A stretch of 64,000 nucleotides of DNA from Littorina saxatilis (taxonomy: Eukaryota; Mollusca; Gastropoda; Littorinimorpha; Littorinidae): NCBI RefSeq assembly GCF_037325665.1, contig NC_090255.1, positions 34,389,825 through 34,453,824 on the forward strand. The letters run 5' to 3'. The notes under the pieces are model-generated. The model had not been told where the DNA came from, made no database searches, and worked only from the letters and a program-made list of their open reading frames with translations. A program made the translations under genes and the position numbers. Positions 12,416 through 23,149 of the stretch are shown piece after piece (positions within the stretch are counted from its first letter, which is position 1; every line of letters starts with the position of its first letter).

Positions 12416-13854
12416 GTGTGTGTGTCTGTCTGCGTGTGTGTGTAGAGTGATTCAGACCAAACTACTGGACCGATCTTTATGAAATTTTACATGAGAGTTC
12501 CTGGGAATGATATCCCCGGACTTTTTTTCTTTTTTTCGATAAATACCTTTGATGACGTCATATCCGGCTTTTTGTAAAAGTTGAGGCGGCACTGTCACAC
12601 TCTCATTTTTCAATCAAATCGATTGAAATTTTGGCCAAGTAATCTTCGACGAAGGCCGGACTTCGGTATTGCATTTCAGCTTGGTGGCTTAAAAATTAAT
12701 TAATGACTTTGGTCATTAAAAATCTGAAAATTGTAATTTGTATAAAACGATCCAAATTTACGTTCATCTTATTCTTCGTCATTTTCTGATTCCAAACATA
12801 TATAAATATGTTATATTTGGATTAAAAACAAGCTCTGAAAATTAAAAATATAAAAATTATGATCAAAATAAAATTTTCGAAATCAATTTAACAACACTTT
12901 CATCCTATTCCTTGTCGGTTCCTGATTCCAAAAACATATAGATATGATATGTTTGGATTAAAAACACGCTCAGAAAGTTAAATCCAAGAGAGGTACAGAA
13001 AAGCGTGCTATCCTTCTCAGCGCAACTACTACCCCGCTCTTCTTGTCAATTTCACTGCCTATGCCGTGAGCGGTGGACTGACGATGCTACGAGTATACGG
13101 TCTTGCTGCGTTGCATTGCGTTCAGTTTCATTCTGTGAGTTCGACAGCTACTTGACTAAATGTTGTATTTTCGCCTTACGCGACTTGTTTTTTCTGCCCC
13201 CAAATGCCAAAAAATGTCTAGGGTCGCGCGAAAAAATAGGGTCGGTCGGGATACCGTAAACAGACTATTTTTTGTGTGTGGCCTAATGTCTTTTTCTCAT
13301 TCACCTACTTCGCCATCTGTACAAAACGCATTCCTCGTTCCCATAAGCACGAACAGAATAATATTTTGTTTTGACGGTCAGCGGATACCTTAGGCAAAAT
13401 ATGAATCAACTGACCAAGCTACTCTAATTCTCACACATTAATCGAGCTATATAGCCTACAGTCCAACCCGCCCTACCTGTCCAGTACGACCACCCCAATG
13501 GATATCCGACGAGATTTTTGTGTGTAGTATGATTTACCTTTCCATACCCGACCACCTGTATAAAGTAACCGCTTTTGGTCGGTCTCTTTGGTGGTCGTTA
13601 TAGACAAGTTCGACTGTACTTATAATGAACAATCGTTGTTATATTTTCTCTCATATAATAGTGACGACTACTGTTTCATTTATCGACAGGTGGGTCTGAG
13701 CGGATGGCGACTGAACGTGTACACCATCGCTCTCAAGTCTTACTTCATCAACAGCGTCGTCAACCCCGTCGTCTATAGCTTCTGCAGCGCCAGATTCAGG
13801 CAACAGTGTCGCAACTTGTGCAGCTACAAAAAGAAATTCTCCATCAACGGCTGA
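9971..13854 (+). CDS. Class A (rhodopsin-like) GPCR with giant third intracellular loop
   Basis: Three phase-0 exons: 9971-10636 (donor GTGAGT), 11048-12265 (acceptor CTCAG, donor GTATGT) and 13690-13854 (acceptor CGACAG, stop 13852-13854); 682 residues. Possible N-glycosylation at NTT (11-13). TM1 about 29-54 (GNVGN), TM2 about 65-88 (Asp74), Cys101 before TM3, DRR (125-127) replacing the usual DRY, TM4 about 142-163, Cys182 in loop 2, TM5 about 191-216, TM6 about 597-620 (SYLPY instead of CWxP), TM7 about 637-660 (NPVVY 653-657). The third intracellular loop is about 380 residues, Ser/Thr/Lys rich and encoded almost wholly by exon 2. The C-tail is short, with Cys and Lys. It is a plasma-membrane receptor coupling to G proteins. 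The ligand is unknown; the motifs suggest an invertebrate peptide-type or orphan receptor. Intron 1 contains GA and CAT microsatellites; intron 2 contains a repeat element. Confidence 0.88.
10707..10769. repeat. (GA)n microsatellite in GPCR intron 1
   Basis: Pure GA run of about 60 bp shortly after the exon 1 donor. Confidence 0.95.
10891..10969. repeat. (CAT)n microsatellite in GPCR intron 1
   Basis: About 26 CAT triplets. They give a poly-His frame that happens to be open into exon 2, but the acceptor at 11047 and the phase match to exon 1 show it is intronic. Confidence 0.95.
12299..13190. mobile_element. Non-autonomous interspersed element in GPCR intron 2
   Basis: Short inverted ends CATTTAGTCAAG (about 12300-12311) and CTTGACTAAATG (about 13151-13162) bracket an internal GT microsatellite (12362-12444) and an AT-rich body with a duplicated GATTCCAAA...ATATG segment. 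I recognise the body from memory as a repeat abundant in gastropod (littorinid) genomes. No coding capacity. Confidence 0.65.
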
Positions 13855-14687
13855 ATAGTTGTTCATCATCATCGTAACGTTTTCCTTGAAGAACCATAGA
13901 GTCAAATGTGTTGTCTACAGAACCAGGCATCAGCCTCGGGGTCAGTGTCGCAACTTGTGCAGCTACAAAAAGAAATTCTCCATCAACGGCTGAATAGTTG
14001 TTCATCATCATCGTAACGTTTTCCTTGAAGAACCATAGAGTCAAACGTGTTGTCTACAGAACCAGGCATCAGCCTCGGGGTCAGTGTCGCAACTTGTGCA
14101 GCTGCAAGAATACATTTTCCATCAGCGGCTAAATGTTTGTTCATCAACATCGTCAAGTTTTACTTGAACAATCATAGAGTCAAACATGTTGATTACAGAG
14201 TCAGGCATTAGAGTCAGTGTCGCAACTTGTGCATCTGCTAGAAAAAATGTTCCACCAGCGGCTAAATGTTTGTTCATCATTATCGTCAAGTTTTACTTAA
14301 AAGCAATCATGGAGTCAAACATGTTGATAACAGAGTCAGGCATTAGATTCAGTGTCGCAACTTGTGCATCTGCTAGAAGAAATGTTCCATCAGCGGCTAA
14401 ATGATTGTTCATCATCATCGTCAAGTTTTACTTGAACAATCGTGTTGTCTTCAGTTTATACAGCGCTATATTCAGACAAACAGTGTCGCAACTTGTGCAG
14501 CTACAGAAAAAATTCTCCATTAATGACTGAATATTTCTCTTCTCCATTAGTGGTTGCAATTGGTTAATCGTCATCCTCAAGTTTTACGTGAACAATCATA
14601 AAGTGAACCATGTTGTCTTCACCGAGTTTCTGCAGCACTAGATTCAGACATCAGTGTCGCAACTTGTGCAGCTACAAAAAGAAATTC
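13806..14687 (+). repeat. Tandem array of the GPCR last-exon tail (left part)
   Basis: Copies of a 131-171 bp unit start at 13806 (inside the GPCR exon), 13945, 14084, 14217, 14352, 14483 and 14654. Each begins GTGTCGCAACTTGTGCA, that is, the codons for the last residues CRNLCSYKKKFSING, stop and 3' UTR. The first two units are both 139 bp and almost identical; later ones diverge. One diverged unit still reads CRNLCSCKNTFSISG and stop. The array resumes after the DIRS insertion at 20814. Confidence 0.93.
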
Positions 14688-15107
14688 GAAAATTTTATTG
14701 TAAATTTTCATTTAATAAATATACCTACCCGAATCACATGTAGCAGTTGACTCAGTCTAAAGTGCTAGGTCTGAAAAGGCTACCCGTCTAAGGGGAGCAA
14801 CCCCAACTAAAAAAGTGTAAACGTAGCTATGGTAATGACGACGCACCCAGGGAGTTACCTCCCCTCCTGCGTACTACGTCACTACTGCTACTGACCACGT
14901 GACCCCTATCATTCGACTCGAAGAATAAAATCTCCAAATCATAAGCGGGGTAGGTGGGAGGGACTACGATATGTGATTCGGGTAGGTATATTTATTAAAT
15001 GAAAATTTACAATAAAATTTTCGATTAAATTACATATTCCTACTCCGAATCACATGTAGCAGATTGAAACAACAAGGCGGTGGGCAAGAAAAAGTTCAAA
15101 CTCACTC

Positions 15108-16170
15108 TCAAATCCTTGTCAAGAGCTGACCCCCTGCCACCATGGCAGGCAAAGCTCTAGATCCATCCTGGCGAAGGGCCGAGATGTCACGCAGGTAAAA
15201 ATTCATGAAGACATCCTCGGAACGCCAGTATGCGGTGTGTAGCACCTCCTCCAGTCTTCTTGATCGTAATACGGCCAAGGAGGAAGCCCAAGCTCGCGTC
15301 TCGTGAGCCCGAGCTGATTCCAGAGGAAGGACAGGCTGTGTCCCCCCTTCATTGCGGCGGCTCCACTCGTAAGCATGCTTAATGAGCGCCGACACCCACC
15401 GGGCCAGAGTCGTCTTAGTAATATCCTTATGTCTCTCCGTATTGAGAGAAATAAACAAAAGCTTTTGAGCTGCGGATCTAAGAGACTGAGCACGGGCAAG
15501 GTAGATGTGAAGGGCTCTAACAGGGCAATTTACTAAGTCTGGGTCATTCGGAGCCAGAATAGTGGACAACGGCCTGACATGAACCAAAGGAGAAGCTCGC
15601 TCAGGAGCCTGGTTTTTCGCAAGAAACTCAGGTCGAAACCGCAAGGTAACGGACCCATCTGATTCAAAGGAAATGTCGTCCGAATTACCGGAAAGAGCGT
15701 GAATCTCACTGCCCCTTCGTGCCGATGCTAGCAGCAAAAGGAAAAGGGACTTGCGTGTAAGATTCGCAAAACTGGCATCTCTGAGAGGTTCAAAATCCGC
15801 TGAACGCAGAAACTCCATGACCAATAAGAGATCCCACTTAGGAACGGGCGTACGAGACTTGACGTCAGAAAGGGAAGCGCCCTTGATGACTCCAGCGATC
15901 ACGCCACTAACATCTATAGAGCGACCTATCTGGCGTAGGGTCGCCGAGATGGCCGATCTTCTTACTTTCAACGAGGCAGCGGAAGCTCCCTGAGAGGACA
16001 TGAAAGCAAGATGGTTCGCCACGTGCATCGTGCGGGGTGCCGTAGCATCCAGCCGATGCTCGTGACACCAGGTAACCCAGGCCCTCCAATGTGACTCATA
16101 AACGGACGAGGTAGATGCTCTGTGCGAGCGTCCTACCAGGTCCATGGTCAGATCTGATGCCCCTTTGCGC
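15108..16170 (-). CDS. DIRS tyrosine recombinase domain
   Basis: Integrates the circular DNA copy of the element by strand exchange. Visible family motifs: an ARRGSEI arginine box (near 15705-15725), a HETRAW His/Arg box (near 15290-15310) and the nucleophilic tyrosine in NFYLRD (near 15190-15205). The open frame extends upstream to 18107, but that part overlaps the RT frame and is not recombinase-like; the domain begins around 16170. Part of the DIRS element described at 14688-20813. Confidence 0.88.
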
Positions 16171-16171
16171 C

Positions 16172-18064
16172 TCAGAGAAGACCGCACAACCTCCACGCGT
16201 GAAGATTCAGCATCTGAGGCTCTGCGTGGAGGCTGCCGGTGTGAGGCTGTACCAGTTCTCCTCGCGTGAGAGCGAGAGGAATGGGAGGGCCCTGGGCGAG
16301 TCTCAGCAGGTCCGGGAACCACGGCTGAGACGGCCAAAGAGGAGCGATCAGCAGGAGGGACGGGCCCTCCTGCTCCGCCTTCCTGAGAACTCGCGTGAGC
16401 AACTGGAATGGCGGGAACGCGTAAGCCTCCAGGCCTGACCAGGAAATGTCCATCGCGTTCGTCTCCCACGCCTCGGGATCCGGGAATGGTGAGACGAACA
16501 CTGGTAGTCTCTTCGAGAACCTGGTGGCAAAAAGGTCCACCTGAGGTTTCTGCACAAGAGACCAGAGACGATCCAGCGCTCCGTGAGTGATGGTCCACTC
16601 TGTTTGAAGCACTCTGTCGGAGCGGCTGAGCGCGTCCGCCAGAGTGTTCAAGCTTCCGGGCAGGTACCTGGCCGAAAGCCTGATTTGATGCTCTGAACAC
16701 CAAATCAGGATCTCGCAGGCCCTGGCCGAAAGCGACGGAGACCGCGACCCTCCCTGCTTGTTGATGTAAGCTGCCACTGTCGTGTTGTCTGTAAACAGAC
16801 GAACATGCTTGGCCTGAAGGGAGGGCCGGAACTTGTCCAGAGCTAGAGCCACGGCTTCTAGCTCCAGCAAGTTGATGTGCTGCATCCTCTGATCTGCCGA
16901 CCACAGACCTGACGCAGTCAGCTGGTCTGTGTGAGCCCCCCACCCCACCAAGGACGCGTCCGTGAACAGGTCCAAGTCTGGGGCAGGAAGGGCTATCGGC
17001 ACGCCCCTGCACACCCACTCCGTGTCCAGCCACGGAAGGGTAGCGGATTGGAACCATCCCCGGAGAGGGATGAGGGCATTCCAATCCACCGTGGGAGAGT
17101 CCACGAACGGCCTCAGCGCCAGCTGAAAGGGACGTTTGTGGACCCTCCCCAAGGGGACCAGGAGAGCCATGGACTCCATCTGCCCTAAGATGGAGGCCAA
17201 AGTCCGCAGGGAGGCCCTCGGGAGAGGCAAAGTGGAGCGTATGCACGCCTGGAGCTTGTCCACCCTCTTCTGAGAGGGCTGAACAGTCCAAGCCACCGTG
17301 TCGAAAGACATTCCCAAGTAGGTGAACGTCTGACACGGCGTCAGCTCCGACTTTGATCGGTTGATCGAGAAGCCAAACAAGTTGGCCTCCCGAAGAACCG
17401 ATTGGGTATCCTGCTCGCACCCCGCCTGACTCTGACTCAGGATGAGCCAATCGTCCAGGTAGGCACGTAGCCGGACACCCCGCGACCTCACCAGCGCGCA
17501 GACCTGTCTCACGACCATGGTGAAGACCCAAGGGGCGAGAGACAGGCCGAAAGGAAGGGCGCGAAACTGGTAAACCTGACTTGCCCACCGGAAACGAAGC
17601 CATTTCCGGTCGGCTGGATGCATAAGAATATGGAAGTATGCATCCGTCAGGTCGATGGAAGTCGCCCAATCTCCCGGGCGGAGAGAGTCCCTGACCGACG
17701 CTGGCGTCTCCATCTTGAACCTTATCTCCCTCAAAAAGGTATTGAGGAACGACAGGTCCAAGACAGGACGCCATGCCCCTGAGGCTTTGGGGACGGCGAA
17801 AAGCCGTCCGTAAAACCCAGGGGAGCTGTGGTCGAGGACTTTCTCCACTGCGCCCTTCTGCACCAGGGAGTCTATTTCCGACCGAAGGACGGAAATGGCT
17901 TCCTGCGAGGAGGGAGGCCTGAACGCCGGCGGACGCCTGACCAGAGGTGCCTTGCCATCTTTCCAGAGAAGACGGAAGCCCGACCTCACGACCCCCACGA
18001 TCCATTGACTCTGTACAGACACGAGCCAGTGGGAAAGTGCCCGGGAAGGGCCCCCCGCCATCAC
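16172..18064 (-). CDS. DIRS reverse transcriptase and RNase H
   Basis: Copies element RNA into DNA. The RT core shows GAWRPVLDLS, SIDLTDAYFH, LPFGLSLAP and the catalytic YLDDW (near 17445-17465). The RNase H part has LFTDASLVGWG (near 16970) and LFTDNTTV (near 16800). This order and the DIRS/Ngaro-like palm sequence set it apart from Ty3/gypsy polymerases. The frame is open for 630 codons. The upstream neighbour is the gag-like gene; the downstream neighbour, overlapping, is the recombinase. Confidence 0.9.
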   Translation of the reverse strand: MMAGGPSRALSHWLVSVQSQWIVGVVRSGFRLLWKDGKAPLVRRPPAFRPPSSQEAISVLRSEIDSLVQKGAVEKVLDHSSPGFYGRLFAVPKASGAWRPVLDLSFLNTFLREIRFKMETPASVRDSLRPGDWATSIDLTDAYFHILMHPADRKWLRFRWASQVYQFRALPFGLSLAPWVFTMVVRQVCALVRSRGVRLRAYLDDWLILSQSQAGCEQDTQSVLREANLFGFSINRSKSELTPCQTFTYLGMSFDTVAWTVQPSQKRVDKLQACIRSTLPLPRASLRTLASILGQMESMALLVPLGRVHKRPFQLALRPFVDSPTVDWNALIPLRGWFQSATLPWLDTEWVCRGVPIALPAPDLDLFTDASLVGWGAHTDQLTASGLWSADQRMQHINLLELEAVALALDKFRPSLQAKHVRLFTDNTTVAAYINKQGGSRSPSLSARACEILIWCSEHQIRLSARYLPGSLNTLADALSRSDRVLQTEWTITHGALDRLWSLVQKPQVDLFATRFSKRLPVFVSPFPDPEAWETNAMDISWSGLEAYAFPPFQLLTRVLRKAEQEGPSLLLIAPLWPSQPWFPDLLRLAQGPPIPLALTRGELVQPHTGSLHAEPQMLNLHAWRLCGLL

Positions 18065-18103
18065 CAGAGTGGAGGGCGGGGTGGGGGGGAGATCGGGAGC
18101 ACT

Positions 18104-20377
18104 TCATTGGGGGTGAGGCTTGCTTCCAGAGCCGCCTCTCCCCCTGCCGGAAGACGGTCGTCTTCTCGAGCCCCGAGAAGAGGAACGTCCACGACCCTTG
18201 TCTGCCGGTTTGGGAGGGCCAGCAACCTTAGCCTGCTTCGGCTGAGAAGGCTGAGACTGCTTGGACTGCTTAAGGCTGTGCAGGGAAAAGTCAGAGAACT
18301 GCTGGTCCCTGTTAGCCTGAATTTCCTGTCTTCGGGCATCAAAAACGAGATGCCCAAAGAGGGAACCCTCCAAGACCGGTGAGGCACGCAAGGTGTCCTT
18401 GGTCGCCTGATCCGAAAACTGAGAGTGTGACAGGAAGAGATCCCGACGACACATAACAGAGTGCGCATAGTGCACAGCGGAAAGTCTCATCTGTTCTTCG
18501 TTGACCCTCGCAAGAGCGGCCAACAAAGTGGAGACGTCATCCGCATCCTGATCCTCGCTGAGAGAGAACGGATTCAGTGAATCAGTGAGGGCACGAGAGA
18601 GGGCCCGAATGAGAGTCTCAGCAATGGAGGCAAGCTCCAGCTGCTGACGCCCTGCCTCTTCAGAAGCAATCAGAGTGTTCTCAGAAAAGAGCACGCCGTC
18701 ATCCTTCTTGATAGGCTTGGCCAACAAGGCCAGCATCTCCGGAGGAACTGTCAAAGATGAACGCGGGAGAGCGAAAGCATCCAACAAGTTCCTAGGAGAC
18801 TTCTGCAAAACCAACCGCCTGTGAGACGACAGAGCGAATGCAGAAGCCTGAGAAGGCGAAGCCATCCACTGCTGTGCCAGCTCCGGAACGGAGCCGTGAG
18901 GCACGAGCAGCGGAACCGGAAGTGAAGGAATTCCGCTTCCGGAAGGAGATGGCTTGGCCAAAACTTGAGAAAGCTGAAAGGCTATGGATGGAGACTCCAA
19001 AAACCGGAAGTATGAGTCATCCTCCTTCCCAGAGCGAAAATCAGCCATCGCGGACGGTGCCGTCGAAGCGGCAGCCGAAGAGACCGAAGCCCCTTCCGCG
19101 AAATATCTCGAAGTGACCTCAGCAGCGGCCTCAAGAGCCACTTTGAGTCTCTCCGGATAACCAACACGTGCAGCCTCGCTGGCAACGGACTGAATATCCG
19201 AAACATCCGGCGAAGGACCGAAGTCCACGTTGCTGGTAGAAGGGCGGTGAACACCGTAACCGGAAACCGGAAACCCGTCCACTCCAATACCATCCGAACT
19301 CATGCCCTGAATAGGGAAAGAGTAAGAGGACGGCATGCCCGCAGCCGCCGGAACCGGAACCGCAGTCGAAGCAACAACCGAAGACGGAAGCGCTGACTGC
19401 CCCGGCCAGGGCTGAGACACCTGCCCAAAGGGCTGGTGATGCCCCCCCGCGACCGCCACCTGAGAGGAAGCGGAAGCAGAAGAAGCAGCAGATCCGGTCT
19501 GAGCCGGAAAAGTATCAGACGCGACCGCGAAAAGCGGAAGCGCAGACACTGTGGACGGCGGCCGGAAGGCCGAATGCCCAGAGGGCCACGTCCGGTCAAC
19601 CCCGGAAACGACCCCAGCGGGTGCGTACATCGGGGGACCTATGCTTCCGGCGAGTGCCGGAAGCGCAGCAGACGGAACCGGCTGGTCGACTCCGGAAACG
19701 ACCCCAGCGGGTGCGTACGTCGGAGGACCTACGCTTCCGGCGAGTGCCGGAAGCGTCGAAGCCTGAACCAAATGCCGCCATTGCTCATCGACACGATGGT
19801 CTTCCGTGAAGCCAAAGTGAGAACGAACAGGGGTTTGCGGGTCGTGAACCCGCCGAAAAGGGCTGCTTCCCAGCAGGGAGCGTCCAGCGGCCTCACGAGG
19901 ACCTACGGACCAGCCCAACTTACTTGCGTCGCCAACCACAGCGGTAGAAGGCACAGAAGCAACCGCCTCGGTCAAGGACAGCGTCACAGCCGGAAGCGGA
20001 AAGGAAGCCATCGACGGGACAACGGAAGTCGAAGGCTGAGAACGCACCATCTCCTCTCTCACCAACGTGCGAAGCTCGGGAACCAGCGAAGAAAGCAACG
20101 ATGAAACCAGCGCCGTCGAATCTGCAAGCGGCAGAGGAGACGAGCGAGAAACAACGGTACGCGTAGGTTGATTAGACTGCCCCACAACCGGCTGGTCATT
20201 TGGGGCAGAAATAGGGACCGTCATAACAGTATTGTTAGCCGCGTCAGAAACAACAACCAAAATAGGCTTAGGGACAGAAGTGGAAGACTTGGGTTTAATT
20301 TTCCCTTTCACATCAGCCTTGCCGCGCTCGCGCTTTTTGTCTCCGTCAGACATGCTGACAACAAAATGGAGACACAA
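18104..20377 (-). CDS. DIRS gag-like protein
   Basis: A 757-codon frame, Ser/Pro/Ala rich, positioned first in the element as expected for gag. It begins with a Lys-rich segment (DKKRERGKADVKGK) and ends with an Arg/Gly/Ser-rich basic tail (about 45 residues) likely to bind nucleic acid. The middle carries a two-copy internal duplication (PALAGSVGPPTYAPAGVVSG and a near match, around 19590-19770). The assignment rests on position and composition; sequence similarity in this gene class is normally weak. Confidence 0.7.
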   Translation of the reverse strand: MCLHFVVSMSDGDKKRERGKADVKGKIKPKSSTSVPKPILVVVSDAANNTVMTVPISAPNDQPVVGQSNQPTRTVVSRSSPLPLADSTALVSSLLSSLVPELRTLVREEMVRSQPSTSVVPSMASFPLPAVTLSLTEAVASVPSTAVVGDASKLGWSVGPREAAGRSLLGSSPFRRVHDPQTPVRSHFGFTEDHRVDEQWRHLVQASTLPALAGSVGPPTYAPAGVVSGVDQPVPSAALPALAGSIGPPMYAPAGVVSGVDRTWPSGHSAFRPPSTVSALPLFAVASDTFPAQTGSAASSASASSQVAVAGGHHQPFGQVSQPWPGQSALPSSVVASTAVPVPAAAGMPSSYSFPIQGMSSDGIGVDGFPVSGYGVHRPSTSNVDFGPSPDVSDIQSVASEAARVGYPERLKVALEAAAEVTSRYFAEGASVSSAAASTAPSAMADFRSGKEDDSYFRFLESPSIAFQLSQVLAKPSPSGSGIPSLPVPLLVPHGSVPELAQQWMASPSQASAFALSSHRRLVLQKSPRNLLDAFALPRSSLTVPPEMLALLAKPIKKDDGVLFSENTLIASEEAGRQQLELASIAETLIRALSRALTDSLNPFSLSEDQDADDVSTLLAALARVNEEQMRLSAVHYAHSVMCRRDLFLSHSQFSDQATKDTLRASPVLEGSLFGHLVFDARRQEIQANRDQQFSDFSLHSLKQSKQSQPSQPKQAKVAGPPKPADKGRGRSSSRGSRRRPSSGRGRGGSGSKPHPQ

Positions 20378-20813
20378 AATTCCAAAATGGCTACCACAAA
20401 ATACGTGACCAACACGTGGCCGAAAATTTCGAGTAGCAACAGAAAATTACGTTCGATACAAGTAAAGGAACGAGCTCACCAACTACCAGTGCAGCGGGTG
20501 AAGAGACGGGTGTGGGTGCCGGTGGGTGTCTAAGCAAACACCAAACAGCGAACTTCCACTAGAGCCAAAAAATTCACGACCTGCTCCCTAGAAAGCTGAA
20601 GTGTCGAATGATAGGGGTCACGTGGTCAGTAGCAGTAGTGACGTAGTACGCAGGAGGGGAGGTAACTCCCTGGGTGCGTCGTCATTACCATAGCTACGTT
20701 TACACTTTTTTAGTTGGGGTTGCTCCCCTTAGACGGGTAGCCTTTTCAGACCTAGCACTTTAGACTGAGTCAACTGCTACATGTGATTCGGAGTAGGAAT
20801 ATGTAATTTAATC

Positions 20814-21070
20814 TTCATTAGAAGTTGAATATTTGTCTTCTCCATTAGTGGTATACTATTTTTCTATCGTCATCCTCAAGTTTAACGTGATCAATTATTA
20901 AGTTAGCCATGCTGTCTTCAGTTTCTGCAGCGCTCGATTCAGACATCATTTTCGGAACTTGTGCAGTTGCAAGAAAATTTACAAAGGCTTCAACAGAGCA
21001 CCTGAGAAATGAGGGTCTTACAAAGGAGGAAGTCTTAAATTGGGGAGTCTTAAAGAGGGGGTTCCACTGT
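20814..21070 (+). repeat. Continuation of GPCR tail array plus R4 fragment
   Basis: From the DIRS right junction the sequence resumes the array (TTCATTAGAAGTTGAATATTTG, then CTTCTCCATTAGTGG, then a diverged AACTTGTGCAG copy near 20955). It passes into a fragment of the dispersed TCTTAAA...GGGGGTTCCACTGTAT repeat family at about 20990-21070. Confidence 0.8.
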
Positions 21071-21094
21071 ATCAGTGTTGTTATTTGTTCAGGG

Positions 21095-21420
21095 CCAAAA
21101 AGAATCAATCAATCAATATGAGGCTGATATCGCGCGTATTCCGCAGGGATTTTTTTTATTTTTAATTTTGTCTTTAATGCAATTTATATCGCGCACATAT
21201 TCAAGGCGCAGGGATTTTTATTTATGCCGTGTGAGATGGAATTTTTTTACACAATACATCACGCATTCACATCGGCCAGCAGATCGCAGCCATTTCGGCG
21301 CATATCCTACTTTTCACGGCCTATTATTCCAAGTCACATGGGTATTTTGGTGGACATTTTTATCTATGCCTATACAATGGTACTTTTCATTCCGTGATTT
21401 CAGACAAGACTAAATCTAGT
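21095..21420. repeat. Interspersed repeat R3, copy 1
   Basis: Begins AATCAATCAATCAATATGAGG and contains two ATATCGCGC motifs followed by ATATTCAAGGCGCAGGGA. A second copy lies at about 60808-60980. Confidence 0.75.
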
Positions 21421-22590
<1,170 letters not shown>

Positions 22591-22596
22591 ACAATG

Positions 22597-22924
22597 CAGG
22601 GCCGGACCCAGGGGGGGGGGGTTCCAGGGGTTCCGGAACCCCACCCCTGGAAAAAGCATGTGCCTTGCTTTGAGTGGGTTTTTTTTTGTACTAGTTTTTG
22701 CACCAAAACAATGCTGCTCTTAACCCTCAAAACAAGGCCCAGAATGCACCAGATTGCACAGATTTTAACCGTTTTTCAAAAATTTTCCGGGGGAGCATGC
22801 CCCCGGACCCCCCTAGTTCGCGCGCCTGCTTTGCTGGCGCGCGCTTGTGGCTTCGCCACTTCGCTGATTTGCCCCTCCCAAAAAGGAGGAACCCCCCCCT
22901 TACAACTCATTTGGTCCGGCCCTG
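22597..22924. mobile_element. MITE with CAGGGCCGG ends, copy 1
   Basis: Inverted termini CAGGGCCGGACC and GGTCCGGCCCTG are flanked by the direct repeat CAATG at 22592-22596 and 22925-22929. Internal GGGGGAGCATGCCCCCGGACC palindromes are shared with the copy at 58872-59493. The CAGGGCCGG end resembles hAT elements, but the duplication I see is 5 bp rather than 8, so the superfamily is open. Confidence 0.85.
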
Positions 22925-23149
22925 CAATGTGTTTTCTGGGTTTCATCTCCTTGAAATCCTTCTCTTGCCATAGAACAGTTGAAATATATATAAGATTGCA
23001 ACTTGGTATTCTTCACGACTCTTTCATAAATAGCATTGTACTCCTCAAAACCACCAAAGTCCACTTGTGTTCCAGGAAAAGCACTGCACTTACTTCATGC
23101 AGTCAGAAGCCTTATTTACACCAGTTCACAAAACTCCAAGATTACTGTC

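Larger units (their letters stand above)
14688..20813 (-). mobile_element. DIRS-type tyrosine-recombinase retrotransposon, looks whole and young
   Basis: 6.1 kb element inserted into the GPCR tail array. The long inverted arms 14731-14917 and 20603-20790 look identical by eye, which implies a recent insertion. A segment at about 14974-15066 is complementary to both outer ends joined together, the internal complementary region expected for the DIRS circular intermediate. It carries a gag-like frame (18104-20377), an RT-RNase H frame (16172-18064) and a tyrosine-recombinase frame (domain about 15108-16170), overlapping in the way known for the family. There is no evident target duplication, as expected when a recombinase integrates the element. 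I saw no obvious break in the three frames. Confidence 0.92.

Noticed and set aside
15108-18107. A single 999-residue protein spanning RT and recombinase
   Set aside because: The upstream two-thirds overlap the true RT-RNase H frame and do not look like protein; only the recombinase part is credible.
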